DNA from: Flavobacteriales bacterium
GTDB lineage: Bacteria > Bacteroidota > Bacteroidia > Flavobacteriales > Flavobacteriaceae
NCBI GenBank assembly: GCA_013205245.1
Contig: JABMNH010000038.1
Span: 1 to 64,000, forward strand
Length of the DNA stretch: 64,000 nt
Direction: 5' to 3'
This document shows, one piece after another, positions 1-8,956 of this stretch (positions are counted from its first letter, which is position 1; each line of letters opens with the position of its first letter). The notes under the pieces were generated by a model. That model had not been told where the DNA came from, ran no database searches, and was given only the letters and a program-made list of their open reading frames with translations. The translations under genes and the position numbers were made by a program.

Positions 1-49
1 ACCGTAACACTTCTAAAATTTTATTGTAATTTGCTTGAAAGTTGTTCAT
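1..49 (-). CDS. N-terminus of an unidentified protein, cut by the window edge
   Basis: An ATG on the minus strand at 47-49 opens a frame that stays open to the left edge, giving 16 residues (MNNFQANYNKILEVLR). It lies downstream of the amino-acid symporter gene on the same strand, about 168 bases away. Sixteen residues are too few to identify a family. I include it because the frame is open and the codon use is normal for this genome, but it could be a chance frame. Confidence 0.35.
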   Translation of the reverse strand, partial: MNNFQANYNKILEVLR

Positions 50-217
50 TATATTTATATGTTTGATATTCAAATAAATATACGTCTTTTTTAGACAATT
101 GAACAACTTTTTTTGTTAAATTATAATGCACAACGGGTAAATTTAAATATCCTTCTACCAAAGTCTTAGGGCGCTTCGCAACGTTCCCACCAAGGTTGGG
201 CAGGCAGAATAACGTTA

Positions 218-1567
218 TTAAAGCGTTTTAAAATAGGCTTTGGCAGCGGTATTTACCTTTTTAGATAATAAAATTCCAGATATAACTGTTGGTATCGCCA
301 TTAAGGCAAAAGCGCTGTCAATTATATTAATCGTCAATTCTAATTTTACAACAGCAGCTACGACTATAGAAAGAATATAAAAGTAATTATAGTATTTGCC
401 ATATTTTGGTTTGGTTAAATAACCTAAACAAGTTGTGCCATAAAAGGCATACGAAAACAAGGTAGAAAGTCCGAAAACCAGAAGCACCACCGTTAAAATA
501 ATACTCCCTAAATTATAGGGCAGCACTGCGTTAAAAGCCTCTAAGGTTAAAGAAATACCATTGCTTGAACCTTCTTTCCAAACACCTGTAGAAAGTATGG
601 CCAACGCTGTTAAAGTACATACCAAAAGCGTGTCTATTGCTGGGCCAATCATAGCCACCAAACCTTCTCTTACGGCTATGCTGGTTTTGGCATTACTGTG
701 CATCATTGGGGCTGTTCCTACACCAGCTTCATTTGAAAAAGCCGCACGTTTTATCCCAGTTTTGATAAGATATCCTAAAGCACCTCCAGCAACAGCTTTT
801 CCAGAAAAAGCATCCGTAAAGATAAGTCGGAACATGCTTGGAATTTCTGCATACTGAATGAATAAAATACTTAAAACAGCCACAAAATAAAGTACCACCA
901 TAAAAGGAACTAATTTACTTGCTACTTCACCTACTCTATTGATGCCACCAAAGATAACCAACGACGCCAAACCTGCTAAAACAATACCTATGGCGAGTCT
1001 GTATAAAAACATATCGGCAAACTCAAAGGGTAAAACATCTACCATGGTTTGCGTTAACTGATTTGCTGTAAAAGAAGGCAAAGTCCCAACCAATCCTGCC
1101 AATGCAAAAAATACAGCCAAAGGTTTCCATCGTTTTGATAAACCATTTGTAATAACATACATCGGCCCTCCATAGGTTTTGCCATCGGCATCCTCTTTGC
1201 GATACATCACCGCAAGGGTACAGGTATAAAATTTGGTTGCCATCCCGAAAAGGGCGCTTATCCACATCCAAAAAATAGCACCGGGGCCACCCATTACAAT
1301 AGCAATGGCCACGCCGCTTATATTTCCCATACCAATAGTTGCAGCTAAAGCTGCCGATAAAGCTTGAAAATGGCTTAATTGACCCGGTTCTGTTTTAGAA
1401 TCGAACTTGCCTCTTAAAATATCTATGGCGTGTTTAAAATAGAGAAAGGGGGTGAATCTTGAATATATCAAAAAAAAGCCGCCGCCACCAATTAACAATA
1501 GTAATAATGGCCAATCCCAGATCCAACTGCTGAATCTTGCGATGGCATTTTCTATTTCTGTAAACAT
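218..1567 (-). CDS. Sodium:alanine/glycine symporter (AGCS family)
   Basis: This is a polytopic inner-membrane protein of 449 residues, the usual length for the AGCS family (AlsT/DagA-like), which imports small neutral amino acids with Na+. The family-typical segment GNISGVAIAI lies near residue 80, and the signature RAAFSNEAGVGTAPMMHSN lies around residue 275-295. About ten hydrophobic segments are visible. The start is an ATG at 1567. It is transcribed leftward; the aldo/keto reductase gene 51 bases upstream runs in the same direction, so the two may be co-transcribed. The exact substrate (alanine, glycine, serine) cannot be read from the sequence. Confidence 0.93.
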   Translation of the reverse strand: MFTEIENAIARFSSWIWDWPLLLLLIGGGGFFLIYSRFTPFLYFKHAIDILRGKFDSKTEPGQLSHFQALSAALAATIGMGNISGVAIAIVMGGPGAIFWMWISALFGMATKFYTCTLAVMYRKEDADGKTYGGPMYVITNGLSKRWKPLAVFFALAGLVGTLPSFTANQLTQTMVDVLPFEFADMFLYRLAIGIVLAGLASLVIFGGINRVGEVASKLVPFMVVLYFVAVLSILFIQYAEIPSMFRLIFTDAFSGKAVAGGALGYLIKTGIKRAAFSNEAGVGTAPMMHSNAKTSIAVREGLVAMIGPAIDTLLVCTLTALAILSTGVWKEGSSNGISLTLEAFNAVLPYNLGSIILTVVLLVFGLSTLFSYAFYGTTCLGYLTKPKYGKYYNYFYILSIVVAAVVKLELTINIIDSAFALMAIPTVISGILLSKKVNTAAKAYFKTL

Positions 1568-1618
1568 ATTTTAAAAAGAGTTACATTAAGATTAATGTCT
1601 AAATGTAACTAATTTAAA

Positions 1619-2653
1619 TTAGGGTGCTGGATTGGGTTGTAAATTCTGAAGGGCATCTATTTCTTGAAGTATATCGTCATTTAATACCACTTCAATACTG
1701 TCCATATTTTCTTTGAGTTGCGTCATGGTTGTAGCTCCGATAATGGTACTGGTTACAAACTCACGTTGGTTGATAAAGGCCAATGACATCTGCGTTAAAT
1801 TTAAATTGTGCTTTTTGGCTAAATCGGCATATAATTTCGTGGCGCGATGTGACTCTTCGCTTTCATACCGCCTCATTGGCGGAAACAAAGTTAAGCGCGA
1901 ATTGGCTGGTTTTCCATTAAGATATTTGCCACTCAGCACCCCAAAAGCCAAAGGGGAATAGGCTAATAAGCCGATGTCTTCTCTCACCGATACCTCTGCC
2001 AAACTAATTTCATAAGTCCTGTTAAGCAAAGAATAGGCATTTTGAATGGTGATTGGACGCATCAAATTTTCATTTTTAGCCATTTCTAAATATTTCATAG
2101 TGCCCCAAGCTGTTTCGTTTGACAAACCAAAATGACTGATTTTACCTTCTTTTACCAAGGTATTTAAAGTGTTTAAAACCGTTTTGAAATTATCTTGCCA
2201 AGCCTCATTTGGATTGCTTTTAAAATTACGAATGCCAAAAATATTGGCACTGCGTTCTGGCCAATGCAATTGGTATAAATCGATATAATCGGTTTGAAGG
2301 CGTTGTAAACTTTTGTCGACAGCATCGCGAATAGCAGCCTCAGAAAAACCCATATTGTCTCTAATATAACTTAACCCCGGATTCGGCCCAGCTACTTTTG
2401 TGGCAACAACCAAGTCGTCTCGTTTTTGATTTTTTAGCCAACTTCCTATAAAACGTTCTGTACTGCCTTGTGTTTCTTTGCGTCCTGGAACAGAATACAT
2501 TTCGGCAGTGTCAATAAAATTAATGCCTTTACTTAGGGCGTAGTTTAATTGTTCGTGGGCCTCTTTTTCGGTGTTTTGTTCACCAAAAGTCATGGTGCCT
2601 AAACAGATTTTTGACACTTTTATATCGGTTGTAGGCAGTGTGGTGTATTTCAT
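1619..2653 (-). CDS. Aldo/keto reductase, Tas-like
   Basis: A 344-residue soluble NADP(H)-dependent oxidoreductase of the aldo/keto reductase superfamily with a TIM-barrel fold. The catalytic tetrad is visible: Asp48 and Tyr53 in FIDTAEMY, Lys86 in VVATKV and His130 in YQLHWPER. The insertion after the tetrad Tyr (SVPGRKETQGSTE) and the overall length match E. coli Tas rather than the shorter AKR groups. The cofactor-binding C-terminus carries the usual IIGATTMTQLKEN segment. The physiological substrate is unknown. The gene is followed closely by the AGCS symporter gene and preceded by a 302-base gene-free stretch. Confidence 0.92.
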   Translation of the reverse strand: MKYTTLPTTDIKVSKICLGTMTFGEQNTEKEAHEQLNYALSKGINFIDTAEMYSVPGRKETQGSTERFIGSWLKNQKRDDLVVATKVAGPNPGLSYIRDNMGFSEAAIRDAVDKSLQRLQTDYIDLYQLHWPERSANIFGIRNFKSNPNEAWQDNFKTVLNTLNTLVKEGKISHFGLSNETAWGTMKYLEMAKNENLMRPITIQNAYSLLNRTYEISLAEVSVREDIGLLAYSPLAFGVLSGKYLNGKPANSRLTLFPPMRRYESEESHRATKLYADLAKKHNLNLTQMSLAFINQREFVTSTIIGATTMTQLKENMDSIEVVLNDDILQEIDALQNLQPNPAP

Positions 2654-2955
2654 AATAATATGCTTCTTAATTTTTAGGAAAGGCGCAAATGTACTATTAT
2701 CTGCAATAAAAATAGTTGTTGATTTAAACCCGGTATCTTATTTTTCTCTTTTTCATTTCTTTGCTTGTCCAAAGAAACGAAACAAAGAAAAGACACTTTT
2801 GCGAGGTGTTTTTAAAAAGTTTCCACTTTTCAAAACCTTAATCAAATCGCTAAATTTGTTACAAGGTTTCACAAATTCTTAACACGATTTGATTATTACA
2901 CAGGCGCAAAAGAAAGCTTAATTGATATTATTTAGAATTCCAAAGGATGTCTTTT
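2654..2955. other. Gene-free stretch between aldo/keto reductase and pgk
   Basis: A 302-base intergenic region: 5' side of the aldo/keto reductase gene and 3' side of pgk, both on the minus strand. I see no convincing reading frame. It contains an inverted repeat TTTCTTTG (2756-2763) / CAAAGAAA (2770-2777) followed by a further CAAAGAAA copy, and a 19-base segment at 2846-2864 that recurs with one mismatch at 4493-4511 in the next large intergenic region. It looks like decayed repeat DNA plus the promoter of the reductase gene. Confidence 0.6.
2755..2795. repeat. Palindromic TTTCTTTG/CAAAGAAA intergenic repeat
   Basis: The arms TTTCTTTG (2756-2763) and CAAAGAAA (2770-2777) are separated by six bases, and CAAAGAAA recurs shortly after. 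From general familiarity, elements of this form are scattered in intergenic regions of flavobacterial genomes; only one copy is visible in this window, so the dispersed nature is an inference. Confidence 0.4.
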
Positions 2956-4143
2956 TTAGGCTTCTATGGCAGCTATCCCAGGCAAGGTTTTGCCTTCTAG
3001 CATTTCTAACATCGCGCCACCACCTGTGGATACATAACTTACCTTGTTTGCGAATCCAAATTGTTTAACCGCTGCTACAGAATCACCTCCACCAACTAAA
3101 GAAAAAGCGCCGTCTTCGGTTGCATCCGCAATAGCGTTACCCAACTCAATAGTGCCTTTGGCAAAGCTTGGCATTTCGAAAACGCCCAATGGACCATTCC
3201 ATAAAATGGTTTTTGATTGGGCAATGATGTAAGAGAATCCAACATTGGTTTTTGGACCAGCGTCTAAGCCCATCCATCCGTCTGGAATGTTATACACATC
3301 AACAACATCAGTTTTGGCATCGTTGTTAAAATCGTCTGCAATAATGGTATCAATAGGCAAGTGAATTTTTACGTTTTTGGCTTTGGCTTGATCTAAAATA
3401 GAAAGCGCTAAGTCTAATTTATCGTCTTCGCAAAGCGAGTTTCCTATATTGCCACCAAGGGCTTTTATAAATGTAAAAGTCATGCCGCCACCAATAATAA
3501 TGTGATCTACTTTATCTAAAATATTTGAAATAATGCCGATTTTTGACGATACTTTAGCGCCTCCCAAAACGGCAGTAACCGGTTTCTGGCTGTCTTCTAA
3601 AACACGTTTAATACTGTTAATTTCGTTGGCTAACAAATACCCGAAACACTTAGATTCTGGAAAAAATTGTGCGATGATTGCCGTAGAAGCATGTGCGCGA
3701 TGCGCTGTGCCAAAAGCATCATTCACATAAATATCGCCTAATTTTGACAATTGTTCTGCAAATTTTAAATCGCCTTTTTCTTCTTCTGGATGAAAGCGTA
3801 AATTTTCTAACAAAAGAATTTCGCCATTTTGCAAATTAGAAACAGCTTGTTCGGCTTCGTCTCCTACACAATTGGTTGCAAATTTCACCGTAACACCTAT
3901 TATTTTGCTAATGGTTTCTAGAATGTGCTCTAAAGAATATTTTGCTTCTACACCTTTTGGACGTCCTAAGTGCGACATCAAAACAACAGCACCACCATCT
4001 TCTAAAATTTTAATAATACTTGGCTTGGCAGCTTCAATTCTGGTGGTGTCGGTAACTTTAAAATCGGCATCTAAAGGCACGTTAAAATCGACACGAATTA
4101 AGGCTTTTTTATCTTTGAAATTAAATAGGTCTAATGTTTTCAT
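2956..4143 (-). CDS. pgk: Phosphoglycerate kinase
   Basis: This glycolytic enzyme interconverts 1,3-bisphosphoglycerate + ADP and 3-phosphoglycerate + ATP in the cytoplasm. The 395-residue length is the bacterial norm. The N-terminal substrate-binding signature RVDFNVP is at residues 17-23, with SHLGRPKG and ENLRFHPEEEKGD following. The hinge and nucleotide-binding segments GGAKVSSKIG, NGPLGVFEMPSFAKGT and the C-terminal GGGDSVAA are intact, so the enzyme should be active. The start is an ATG at 4143. It is monocistronic by spacing, with 302 and 423 bases free on either side. Confidence 0.98.
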   Translation of the reverse strand: MKTLDLFNFKDKKALIRVDFNVPLDADFKVTDTTRIEAAKPSIIKILEDGGAVVLMSHLGRPKGVEAKYSLEHILETISKIIGVTVKFATNCVGDEAEQAVSNLQNGEILLLENLRFHPEEEKGDLKFAEQLSKLGDIYVNDAFGTAHRAHASTAIIAQFFPESKCFGYLLANEINSIKRVLEDSQKPVTAVLGGAKVSSKIGIISNILDKVDHIIIGGGMTFTFIKALGGNIGNSLCEDDKLDLALSILDQAKAKNVKIHLPIDTIIADDFNNDAKTDVVDVYNIPDGWMGLDAGPKTNVGFSYIIAQSKTILWNGPLGVFEMPSFAKGTIELGNAIADATEDGAFSLVGGGDSVAAVKQFGFANKVSYVSTGGGAMLEMLEGKTLPGIAAIEA

Positions 4144-4566
4144 TTGAAGTTTTTTATTGTTTTTTATGGGTCAAATGTAATGCGTTTAAAAATTTTACAG
4201 TTTGTATTAACCTCTTAGAACGCTCATTTCATTAATTATAATTTAAAGCGTAAAGATAAAATCTATAAGTTGTATTTCTTAGTAATTTATATTTTTTTTA
4301 CGAAACCCTTGTAGAAATATAAAAATTGTAAAAACGGCTATCCAAAAGCAAGTAGAAAGCATCTTTCTTTCGTTCCTTTTTAGCTTTAAAAATAAAACAT
4401 TCAATTTTTATATTTTACCTCTCCCGAAACTGCGAAAAAGCAGTTCCGACCTCTCCAAAGGAGAGGTAATACAGAAACCCTTGACGCAAAGCATCGCAAA
4501 ATTTGTTACAAAGAAAATTCTCGATACAATCCCGAAATTTCAGGCCCCCTCGAATTGACCTAGGTT
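4144..4566. other. Gene-free stretch between pgk and plsC with repeat remnants
   Basis: A 423-base AT-rich region upstream of pgk and downstream of plsC (both minus). I find no supported gene. It holds a compound hairpin element at 4417-4467 and, at 4493-4511, a near-copy of a segment from the 2654-2955 intergenic region. The part next to pgk (about 4150-4250) presumably carries the pgk promoter, though I cannot pick a convincing -33/-7 pair. Confidence 0.6.
4417..4467. repeat. Compound palindromic element (ACCTCTCC repeats with internal hairpin)
   Basis: ACCTCTCC at 4417-4424 is followed by a hairpin formed by CGAAACTGC (4425-4433) and GCAGTTCCG (4440-4448), then by a second ACCTCTCC (4449-4456) and its complement GGAGAGGT (4460-4467). 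The final GGAGAGGT can pair with either ACCTCTCC copy, so two alternative folds exist. It stands between pgk and plsC and does not resemble a simple terminator, because no T-run follows. It is probably a small interspersed repeat. Confidence 0.6.
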
Positions 4567-5307
4567 TTACTCGATTCCTGCGATAATGGTTTTCTCAACA
4601 TCATTAAAAAGTTGGTTGAATGCGACTGTTTTTGCTTCAACAGGTTCGTGAACTGTTAGGCTAATCTTGTCAAACAAATGCAAAGGGAATTTTCCGTTTT
4701 TATAAACTTTCCAAGAATTGTTTATTGTTACAGGGACAATAACTGCCGATGGCATGTATTTTACCAAAACCTTTAAACCGTTATCTTTAAAAGGGATGGG
4801 CTTGCCATCTTTACTGCGTGTGCCCTCAGGAAAAATAATAGCTGCATAGTTGTTTTTCTCTATATACTGTGCGAAATTTTTAAGCGCTGTTATAGATTGT
4901 TTGGCATTGTTTCGGTCAATTAAAACAGAGCCGCCATGTCTTAAATTATACGACAAACTCGGGATGCCTCTGGTTAATTCAATTTTAGCCACATATTTGG
5001 GATGGTTGGCACTAAAAAGCCACATTAAAGGCGCAATATCTTGTGTGCTTTGGTGGTTAGAAACAATAATAATGGGCTTCCCTTTTGGGATATTATGGGC
5101 GTTTATAAATTTAACTGAGGTTCCTAAAAACAGCAAACAACGCGAGAGACAAATACTTAAATAATCGACAGATATTTTATGTGTTTGGTACCCAAACAAG
5201 TTCAAGCTCACCCATTGTATGGGATGAAAAAATAAGATGCATAACAGATAAGCCAAGTAATAAAGTACAGAAGCTATATAGGATACTATTTTTATTAAAA
5301 AAGACAT
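4567..5307 (-). CDS. plsC: 1-acyl-sn-glycerol-3-phosphate acyltransferase (PlsC family)
   Basis: A membrane-associated acyltransferase that adds the second acyl chain to lysophosphatidic acid in phospholipid synthesis. The N-terminus has hydrophobic stretches over about residues 5-30. The catalytic HX4D motif is seen as NHQSTQD (His85, Asp90), and the substrate-binding FPEGTRS at 159-165. At 246 residues it fits the family. It lies 59 bases downstream of the M28 peptidase gene on the same strand and may be co-transcribed with it. Assignment to PlsC rather than a related lipid-modifying acyltransferase is by motif only. Confidence 0.9.
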   Translation of the reverse strand: MSFLIKIVSYIASVLYYLAYLLCILFFHPIQWVSLNLFGYQTHKISVDYLSICLSRCLLFLGTSVKFINAHNIPKGKPIIIVSNHQSTQDIAPLMWLFSANHPKYVAKIELTRGIPSLSYNLRHGGSVLIDRNNAKQSITALKNFAQYIEKNNYAAIIFPEGTRSKDGKPIPFKDNGLKVLVKYMPSAVIVPVTINNSWKVYKNGKFPLHLFDKISLTVHEPVEAKTVAFNQLFNDVEKTIIAGIE

Positions 5308-5366
5308 ATTTACAGCAAAAATAACAAGGTGTTATTTGCCTGCAAAAGTAATTTATTTGTTGTGTT

Positions 5367-7688
5367 TTATCTATTTAATTGTTTTTTAATAACAATGGCA
5401 TCGTTTAAAACAAATGGCATTGGCATCATGATATCTGTTCTTGGCGTGATGTTAAAATTAGGATTTGTAAACAAATCATACGATGCTTCATACAAAGTAA
5501 TGTCTGGGCTTTCGCCATCTTTTAAGGCGAATTCTAAAGTAAGACTTTCATTGGGTTGGGTAAAATAATAACTCAACAGATGCTTTCTTTTTTCGGTGTC
5601 AATAACATAAGCATCGCCTTTTTGTTTTGTGAAAGCCACGCCGTTTAAACTAAAACTTATAAAATGTAAATTGGTATTGGCAATCAATTCTATCCTGTTT
5701 ACGGTACGCTGTGGTGTGATGATAAAATGATAGGTATTGGCGTTGGCTACAATTGAATCTTTGATATTTGTTATCATCGGCGCTTTTAAATCTATCAATT
5801 TGGCATCAGTATGCCAAGTCTGATTTGTAGCATATTTACTGGCAACCGTCTTTTTATCAATGCCTCCTTTTACAGGATTTTTGCCTAAAAATTGTGCGGT
5901 AAATGGGTCTATTTTATGATTGTAAGTACTCCAATAAGCCTTTTGCGCATCGGCGTCATAGACATATAAAATGCTGTTTGGTTTTTTTCTGTCGATTGCA
6001 TACCCCGAATTTAAAGCCGCTTTTACAAAAAATAAGACACTGATGGCAAAACCTAAAAAAACTAAATTGTGTTTTGTTCTAAATTTCGCTAAAACAGGGA
6101 CTAATAATCCCATCATTAACACAACAAAAAAAGCACTGATAAAGAGGTTTTTTAGTCCTAAGCCAACAGGAAACATTTTTACCAACGGGGCAAAAATAAG
6201 CAACAAAGGTAAGGCCAATAAACTGTGTGCTAAAACATTGTTTTTAGCTTTATCTTTTGTAAAAAGTGTGATGGCTAATCCGCATAAAGCGAAATAAACG
6301 GGGATGATAAAAAAGCCACTTCCTTTAAGATATATGGCAATCATAACATTAATAAATAACCATAAAAATAGGGGTGCAATGCTTAAATCTACAGAAGAGA
6401 ACTTCTTGAATTTATTGTAAATAAAGTAGGTAATGGCAAAGCTTAAAGCGACAAATCCGGCAATATAATCGTAACCATTATAGGTAAATCCGTGTAAAAT
6501 ATCGTTGTATTGTGGGTGAATTATCAATAGTAATTTCCATCCAAATATGGCGACAATAATTGCTATAAAAAGAGCTGAGAACAAAGGTATAAATCCGATA
6601 CCGATGCCTTTTAAAGTTAAACGTCCGCGCATTAATCCAAAAAGGCACAACAACAAAAACAGTAGAAATGCTATCATTGTTAAAGGCGTAACCCAAGCAA
6701 ATGGATAACTTATCATTTTAACAAATGGCAGGGTAAAATAAACCAAATCGTCTTTGCTGTTGAGCTGTGATAAATCGGTATTTGAGAAATAATTTAACAA
6801 TGGCATCAAATAAGTGGCTTGATGTTTTAAGGTATTTCGGTCGAGCCGCTCATATGAATCTTGCGCTGTATGATAATCAAAATGGTCGTCAATAAAAGCA
6901 AAATTAAAACCGTTAATATTGGCATCTTCTCTAAAAACTGTTAAATCGGTATCGTTAGGTAACATTTTATATATGCTGTACATCAACGAATTTGCAACAG
7001 GATATTTTGGGTTGGCTTTTATAAATGCTGTGATGAGTTTCGAATTTCCACCATTGGTTTCAAGCAACATATAACTAGGTCCGCCACTGCCACGGGCTTC
7101 GAAATTTAAAACCAAACCTACATTTTTTGCCCATGGATGGTGGTTTACAAAGGCATCGGCACCATTGAGACCAATTTCTTCGGCATCAGAAAACAAAATA
7201 ATGATATCATTCTTTGGTGTTTGATGCGTTTCTAAATACACGCGGATACCTTCTAAAATAGTTACCACGCCACTACCTGTATCGCTAGCTCCTAAAGATG
7301 AATGCGGATTTGAATCGTAATGTGCCAGTAACAATAATGACTTATTTGAGCTAGATCCTTTAATTTTAGCAATAATATTTTGGGTTTGTGTGGCGCTGTG
7401 CCATCTTTTATTGATGCCTAATTGTTGCTGTATTTCTACTTCTAGTCCTAGTTTTTCAAGCGCATTCGCAACATAATCGCGCACCTCTTTATGCGCGGGT
7501 GCACCAACATAGTGTTCTTTTTGAGAAATCTCTTTTAATTGGACAAGTGCTTTTTCTTGCGAAAATTCTACATTGTTTATTTTAACTAAAGCTGTTTCTG
7601 ATGGTATTAAATAGGCAAAACTTACATACATACCTAAAACTATAATTAAAAAGGCAATGCTAGCGTGCGTTTTTTTTAAAGAAAACAT
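5367..7688 (-). CDS. Multi-pass membrane M28 family metallopeptidase
   Basis: A 773-residue protein with an N-terminal membrane anchor (residues 8-28), an extracytoplasmic zinc-dependent aminopeptidase-like domain of family M28, about eight membrane segments in the middle, and a C-terminal soluble domain. Zinc-site residues are visible: His123 and Asp125 in LLAHYDS, Asp136 in GASDTGSG, the catalytic Glu pair in SDAEEIG (170-171), Glu197 in NFEARG, and a His in the FDYHTAQDS segment. The layout resembles eukaryotic ER metallopeptidase 1. Substrates are unknown. It precedes plsC on the same strand. Confidence 0.9.
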   Translation of the reverse strand: MFSLKKTHASIAFLIIVLGMYVSFAYLIPSETALVKINNVEFSQEKALVQLKEISQKEHYVGAPAHKEVRDYVANALEKLGLEVEIQQQLGINKRWHSATQTQNIIAKIKGSSSNKSLLLLAHYDSNPHSSLGASDTGSGVVTILEGIRVYLETHQTPKNDIIILFSDAEEIGLNGADAFVNHHPWAKNVGLVLNFEARGSGGPSYMLLETNGGNSKLITAFIKANPKYPVANSLMYSIYKMLPNDTDLTVFREDANINGFNFAFIDDHFDYHTAQDSYERLDRNTLKHQATYLMPLLNYFSNTDLSQLNSKDDLVYFTLPFVKMISYPFAWVTPLTMIAFLLFLLLCLFGLMRGRLTLKGIGIGFIPLFSALFIAIIVAIFGWKLLLIIHPQYNDILHGFTYNGYDYIAGFVALSFAITYFIYNKFKKFSSVDLSIAPLFLWLFINVMIAIYLKGSGFFIIPVYFALCGLAITLFTKDKAKNNVLAHSLLALPLLLIFAPLVKMFPVGLGLKNLFISAFFVVLMMGLLVPVLAKFRTKHNLVFLGFAISVLFFVKAALNSGYAIDRKKPNSILYVYDADAQKAYWSTYNHKIDPFTAQFLGKNPVKGGIDKKTVASKYATNQTWHTDAKLIDLKAPMITNIKDSIVANANTYHFIITPQRTVNRIELIANTNLHFISFSLNGVAFTKQKGDAYVIDTEKRKHLLSYYFTQPNESLTLEFALKDGESPDITLYEASYDLFTNPNFNITPRTDIMMPMPFVLNDAIVIKKQLNR

Positions 7689-7753
7689 AGGGGGTAGATT
7701 TTAAAAACTAAAATTATTATTATTTATGATTGTTATTTATGTTACTAAAATAC

Positions 7754-7761
7754 TATATTTA
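7754..7761 (+). promoter_or_regulatory. Probable -7 box of the CBS gene
   Basis: TATATTTA, one mismatch from the Bacteroidetes TAnnTTTG consensus, lies 19 bases before the ATG of the CBS-domain gene. No clear -33 TTTG is seen. Confidence 0.4.
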
Positions 7762-7780
7762 CAGGTAAAATCACCCTATT

Positions 7781-8239
7781 ATGAAATCTAAAAATTATAC
7801 AGGTCGCCAAGGAGAAAGTAAAAAAGATGAAAAACCTAATTTGGTTAGAGATTATATGGCAAGAAATTTAATAACTTTTGCACCAAAGCAATCTGTTTTA
7901 GAAGTTATGCACCTTCTGCTTAAACATAGAATTTCTGGTGGTCCCGTGGTGAATGAAAATAATGAATTATTAGGGATGATTTCTGAGGGTGATTGTATGA
8001 AACAAATATCAGAAAGTAGGTATTATAACATTCCTATGGCCGATGCGCTGGTAGAAAAATTTATGGTAACCGATGTAGAAACCATTACAGATGATATCAG
8101 TATTTTTGATGCTGCCAATAAATTTTACACAACCCGCAGAAAACGTTTTCCTGTTATAGGAGATGGCAAACTTATTGGTCAAATAAGCCGGCGTGATGTG
8201 TTAAAGGCTGCGCTTGAAGCGGAAGGCAATCATTGGTAA
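7781..8239 (+). CDS. CBS-domain pair protein
   Basis: A 152-residue cytoplasmic protein made almost entirely of two CBS domains (roughly residues 25-80 and 90-148) after a short charged N-terminus. CBS pairs (Bateman modules) bind adenine nucleotides or other small ligands and act as sensors. Typical strands are seen in FAPKQSVLEV and GMISEGDCM for the first and RRKRFPVIGDGK for the second. No effector domain is attached, so it likely works through a partner. It is convergent with the GIDE gene block, and its target is unknown. Confidence 0.88.
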   Translation: MKSKNYTGRQGESKKDEKPNLVRDYMARNLITFAPKQSVLEVMHLLLKHRISGGPVVNENNELLGMISEGDCMKQISESRYYNIPMADALVEKFMVTDVETITDDISIFDAANKFYTTRRKRFPVIGDGKLIGQISRRDVLKAALEAEGNHW

Positions 8240-8250
8240 TCCTTATTTAT

Positions 8251-8955
8251 TTACACCTGTTTTTCAATCAATGCTTTTGGATCGTCGCTAATTATTAATT
8301 GATTTTTAGCATCACTTTGTACAACGGGTATTTTAGAATAGCTTGTCTCAATGCCATAATTTGAACTGTGTTCAAATTTTACAAAACCCATTACAGCAAC
8401 AGACTCACCAACTTCTATGATGGCTTCTTTATAACGCAAGGTTTTATTGAATCCAAAAAAATCAAGACTGTTTTGTTTGTGCAATTCTAAATAGTTTTGC
8501 AATTTTAGGTCTGGGTCATTAAAATGACCCGATTTATATTTTTTATCGGCTACAAAATAACTTTTATAGTCTTTCATTTTTACAATGGCTTCTCCAGAAT
8601 ACGATTCTAAAATAAAATCTTGTGCTTTTTCGTCGTTAATAATATCTTTCCAATGGCTGTTTTTACCGCCCGTCTTTTTTTCGACAATAACATTATAATA
8701 CACGCATCTTCTGCCTGACAATGGTGCCATTAAAATTTCTGAAATAGGTTTGGCTTTGCCGATGATTTTAGCTTTTTGATTCTCTTGCAAACTAGAAATA
8801 GCTGTTTTGGGTTGTTTTTGTAAAGTGCGCATAATGACAGCTTTTTTACTAAAATACAGTGCGATAAATATTACGACACACGCCATAATTAACAGCCCTA
8901 AAGTAAGAAGTATAGTGTCTGGATTGTCTGTAATCCATTGGCTTAAGTCTTCCAT
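8251..8955 (-). CDS. GIDE-domain membrane protein (bacterial MULAN-like)
   Basis: A 234-residue protein with one N-terminal membrane segment (about residues 14-36) followed by a domain of the GIDE type, first described in the mitochondrial E3 ligase MAPL/MULAN. Characteristic features are a KIIGKAKP segment, the PLSGRRCVYYNVIVE core and a later GESVAVMGFV strand. The eukaryotic RING domain is absent, so ubiquitin-ligase activity is not implied. It starts one base after the stop of the zinc-knuckle gene upstream, so the two form a tight pair. Its role in bacteria is not established. Confidence 0.75.
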   Translation of the reverse strand: MEDLSQWITDNPDTILLTLGLLIMACVVIFIALYFSKKAVIMRTLQKQPKTAISSLQENQKAKIIGKAKPISEILMAPLSGRRCVYYNVIVEKKTGGKNSHWKDIINDEKAQDFILESYSGEAIVKMKDYKSYFVADKKYKSGHFNDPDLKLQNYLELHKQNSLDFFGFNKTLRYKEAIIEVGESVAVMGFVKFEHSSNYGIETSYSKIPVVQSDAKNQLIISDDPKALIEKQV

Positions 8956-8956
8956 T

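Noticed and set aside
50-217. Possible RNA gene or mobile remnant before the symporter gene end (CCCACC...GGTTGGG segment)
   Set aside because: The pairing is weak and no tRNA or other known RNA fold can be drawn.
8251-8955. Ubiquitin-ligase activity for the GIDE protein
   Set aside because: The RING domain that gives ligase activity in MULAN is absent.
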